Of a DNA stretch of 6,522 bases, positions 5,610-6,522 are shown piece after piece. The notes under the pieces were generated by a model that was not told the DNA's origin, did no database searches, and saw only the letters and a program-made list of their open reading frames with translations. Each line of letters starts with the position of its first letter. Position 1 is the stretch's first letter. This stretch comes from an uncultured Ruminococcus sp. (GTDB lineage: Bacteria; Bacillota; Clostridia; Oscillospirales; Ruminococcaceae): contig UQXS01000139.1 of assembly GCA_900545125.1 (NCBI GenBank), forward strand, positions 1 through 6,522, read 5' to 3'. Both the position numbers and the translations under genes were made by a program.

Positions 5610-6389
5610 TTATTTGTTTATTAAAATTGCCGAAAAAAAGGGGCTTAAACTTTCGCAAAAGAGGTCAAAATCCGGACAATTGAGCAAGTTTTCAACATCT
5701 TTGTGCAATAATTCCATACACTCTCCAAATCCCAGTGTTTCGGGTAAAATCAGATTTCCCAGTGAAATTCTCATAAGAATATTCACATGATTTCCAACGG
5801 CGGCGAACATTCTTTTAATCTGATGATATTTTCCTTCTGAAAGTTCAATAAACGCCAATTTATCGCAGTTTTTCGCAGGTTTAAGCTTTGCGGGGCGACA
5901 GGTTTCACCATCGGCTAATTTTATTCCATTCTTGAATATGTCAATATATTTGTTTTGAAATGGTCTGTCAAGTTTCACAATATAAATTTTAGGGATATGA
6001 CTCTTAGGGGAGAGTATTTTGTGGGCAAAGTCTCCGTCGTCGGTTATAAGGACTGCTCCCAGCGAATCTTTGTCAAGGCGTCCGGCTGGAAACAGACCCT
6101 TTTTTCTCATTTCCGGCGGTATAAGTTCGAGGACAGATCTGCCGTCATTTCCGTTTGTGGAGCAGACATATCCGTCCGGTTTATTTACAAGAAAGTAACT
6201 GAAACGCCGGCATGATATTCTCCTGCCGGATATTGATATTGAATCTTGTTCAGGATCAATTTTTGTATCTGTTTTCTTTTCAATGCAGCCGTTTAGCAGG
6301 ATCTGTCCTTCGGCGGCAAGCTTTTTTATTTGACTGCGTGTGAGCTCGGTTCGCTCAGATATGTATTTATCAAGGCGGATAAGCGTCAT
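5610..6389 (-). CDS. rsuA: RsuA-family 16S rRNA pseudouridine synthase
   Basis: The predicted role is isomerising a uridine of 16S rRNA (position 516 in E. coli RsuA) to pseudouridine during small-subunit assembly. Residues 3-50 form an S4 RNA-binding domain with the RsuA-style opening RLDKYISERTELTRSQIKKL. The catalytic domain shows NKPDGYVCS (69-77), the key motif GRLDKDSLG (103-111, catalytic Asp106), HKILSPKSHIPKIY (123-136) and EGKYHQIKRMF (185-195) before VGNHV. At 259 residues it is slightly longer than the usual 230-240, with about 20 extra residues at the C-terminus after the LL of the family's terminal helix. AAAGGA (6401-6396 on the minus strand) lies 6 bases before ATG. I see no convincing promoter in the short gap to the repeat at 6439, so transcription may come from beyond the window. 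The RsuA rather than RluB/RluE assignment rests on the N-terminal style. Confidence 0.93.
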   Translation of the reverse strand: MTLIRLDKYISERTELTRSQIKKLAAEGQILLNGCIEKKTDTKIDPEQDSISISGRRISCRRFSYFLVNKPDGYVCSTNGNDGRSVLELIPPEMRKKGLFPAGRLDKDSLGAVLITDDGDFAHKILSPKSHIPKIYIVKLDRPFQNKYIDIFKNGIKLADGETCRPAKLKPAKNCDKLAFIELSEGKYHQIKRMFAAVGNHVNILMRISLGNLILPETLGFGECMELLHKDVENLLNCPDFDLFCESLSPFFSAILINK

Positions 6390-6438
6390 ATTTTTTCCTT
6401 TCTATGAATATTTTGTGATGTATGTATGTCAGTAGTTT

Positions 6439-6522
6439 AAGTGGGGACGTTGTCCCACACACCCCTGCCAAAGGGGATGTATTCCCCTTTGGCAGGGGTG
6501 TGGGGACAGAGTCCACACTTTA
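6439..6522 (+). repeat. Right copy of the palindromic repeat, nearly complete
   Basis: A perfect 20-bp stem (6458-6477 with 6483-6502) closes on a 5-base TGTAT loop. Two smaller hairpins flank it: GGGAC/GTCCC (6444-6448 with 6452-6456) and GGAC/GTCC (6504-6507 with 6511-6514). The outer ends AAGTG (6439-6443) and CACTT (6516-6520) are also inverted. The unit therefore looks like a small non-coding element with terminal inverted repeats and a cloverleaf-like fold, with no room for a protein. The 33-base core 6468-6500 matches the complement of 1-33 at 32 positions. It sits 49 bases upstream of rsuA. A mobile, MITE-like nature is inferred; I cannot see target-site duplications. Confidence 0.8.

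Noticed and set aside
5461..6215. Plus-strand frames 5461-5790 and 5955-6215
   Set aside because: They are antisense to the rsuA gene and its promoter gap and have no domain or ribosome site.
6405..6432. A minus-strand promoter for rsuA (CTGACA 6432-6427 and TATTCA 6410-6405)
   Set aside because: The -10 matches poorly, and the start site would fall inside the ribosome site, leaving no usable leader.
1..6522. tRNA, rRNA, CRISPR arrays, prophage or toxin-antitoxin genes
   Set aside because: I looked for them on both strands and saw no supporting sequence; the only repeats are the palindromes, the box cluster and the lipoprotein coding repeats.

Overview
The window reads as chromosomal DNA from a low-to-mid GC Firmicute, most likely a member of the Ruminococcus/Oscillospiraceae group. 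This rests on the gene families and their sequence style, strong AGGAGG-type ribosome sites, AT-rich intergenic DNA, and GC-rich palindromic repeats of a kind I associate with ruminococcal genomes. The assignment is an inference, not a database match.

Layout, left to right. Positions 1-33 hold a cut-off copy of a palindromic repeat, and 45-87 a second long hairpin. A promoter near 204-232 drives carB (314-3535, +), the large subunit of carbamoyl phosphate synthetase, which ends at a strong intrinsic terminator (3543-3569). A roughly 350-base gene-free stretch follows. It contains a cluster of DnaA-box-like 9-mers (one exact, three with a single mismatch), an 11-bp inverted repeat and a pair of direct repeats. 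It leads into a small secreted lipoprotein gene (3923-4252, +) of unknown function. A hairpin at 4258-4285 works as a terminator on both strands. On the opposite strand lie an MsmX/UgpC-type sugar ABC transporter ATPase (4337-5476, -) with its own good promoter, and an RsuA-family 16S rRNA pseudouridine synthase (5610-6389, -). Positions 6439-6522 hold a nearly complete copy of the same palindromic repeat, inverted relative to the left copy.

The genes do not form a single pathway or operon. carB is a lone transcription unit with no carA within the 313 bases upstream. The ABC ATPase has no permease or binding-protein gene beside it, which fits a shared ATPase serving several carbohydrate importers. 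The two left-hand genes and the two right-hand genes converge on the terminator at about 4270.

The part most worth a second look is 3695-3885 together with the lipoprotein it precedes. It has the vocabulary of a bacterial origin or DnaA-binding locus but no replication gene next to it. The lipoprotein carries three 11-residue acidic amphipathic repeats, an Asp-rich run and a basic tail.
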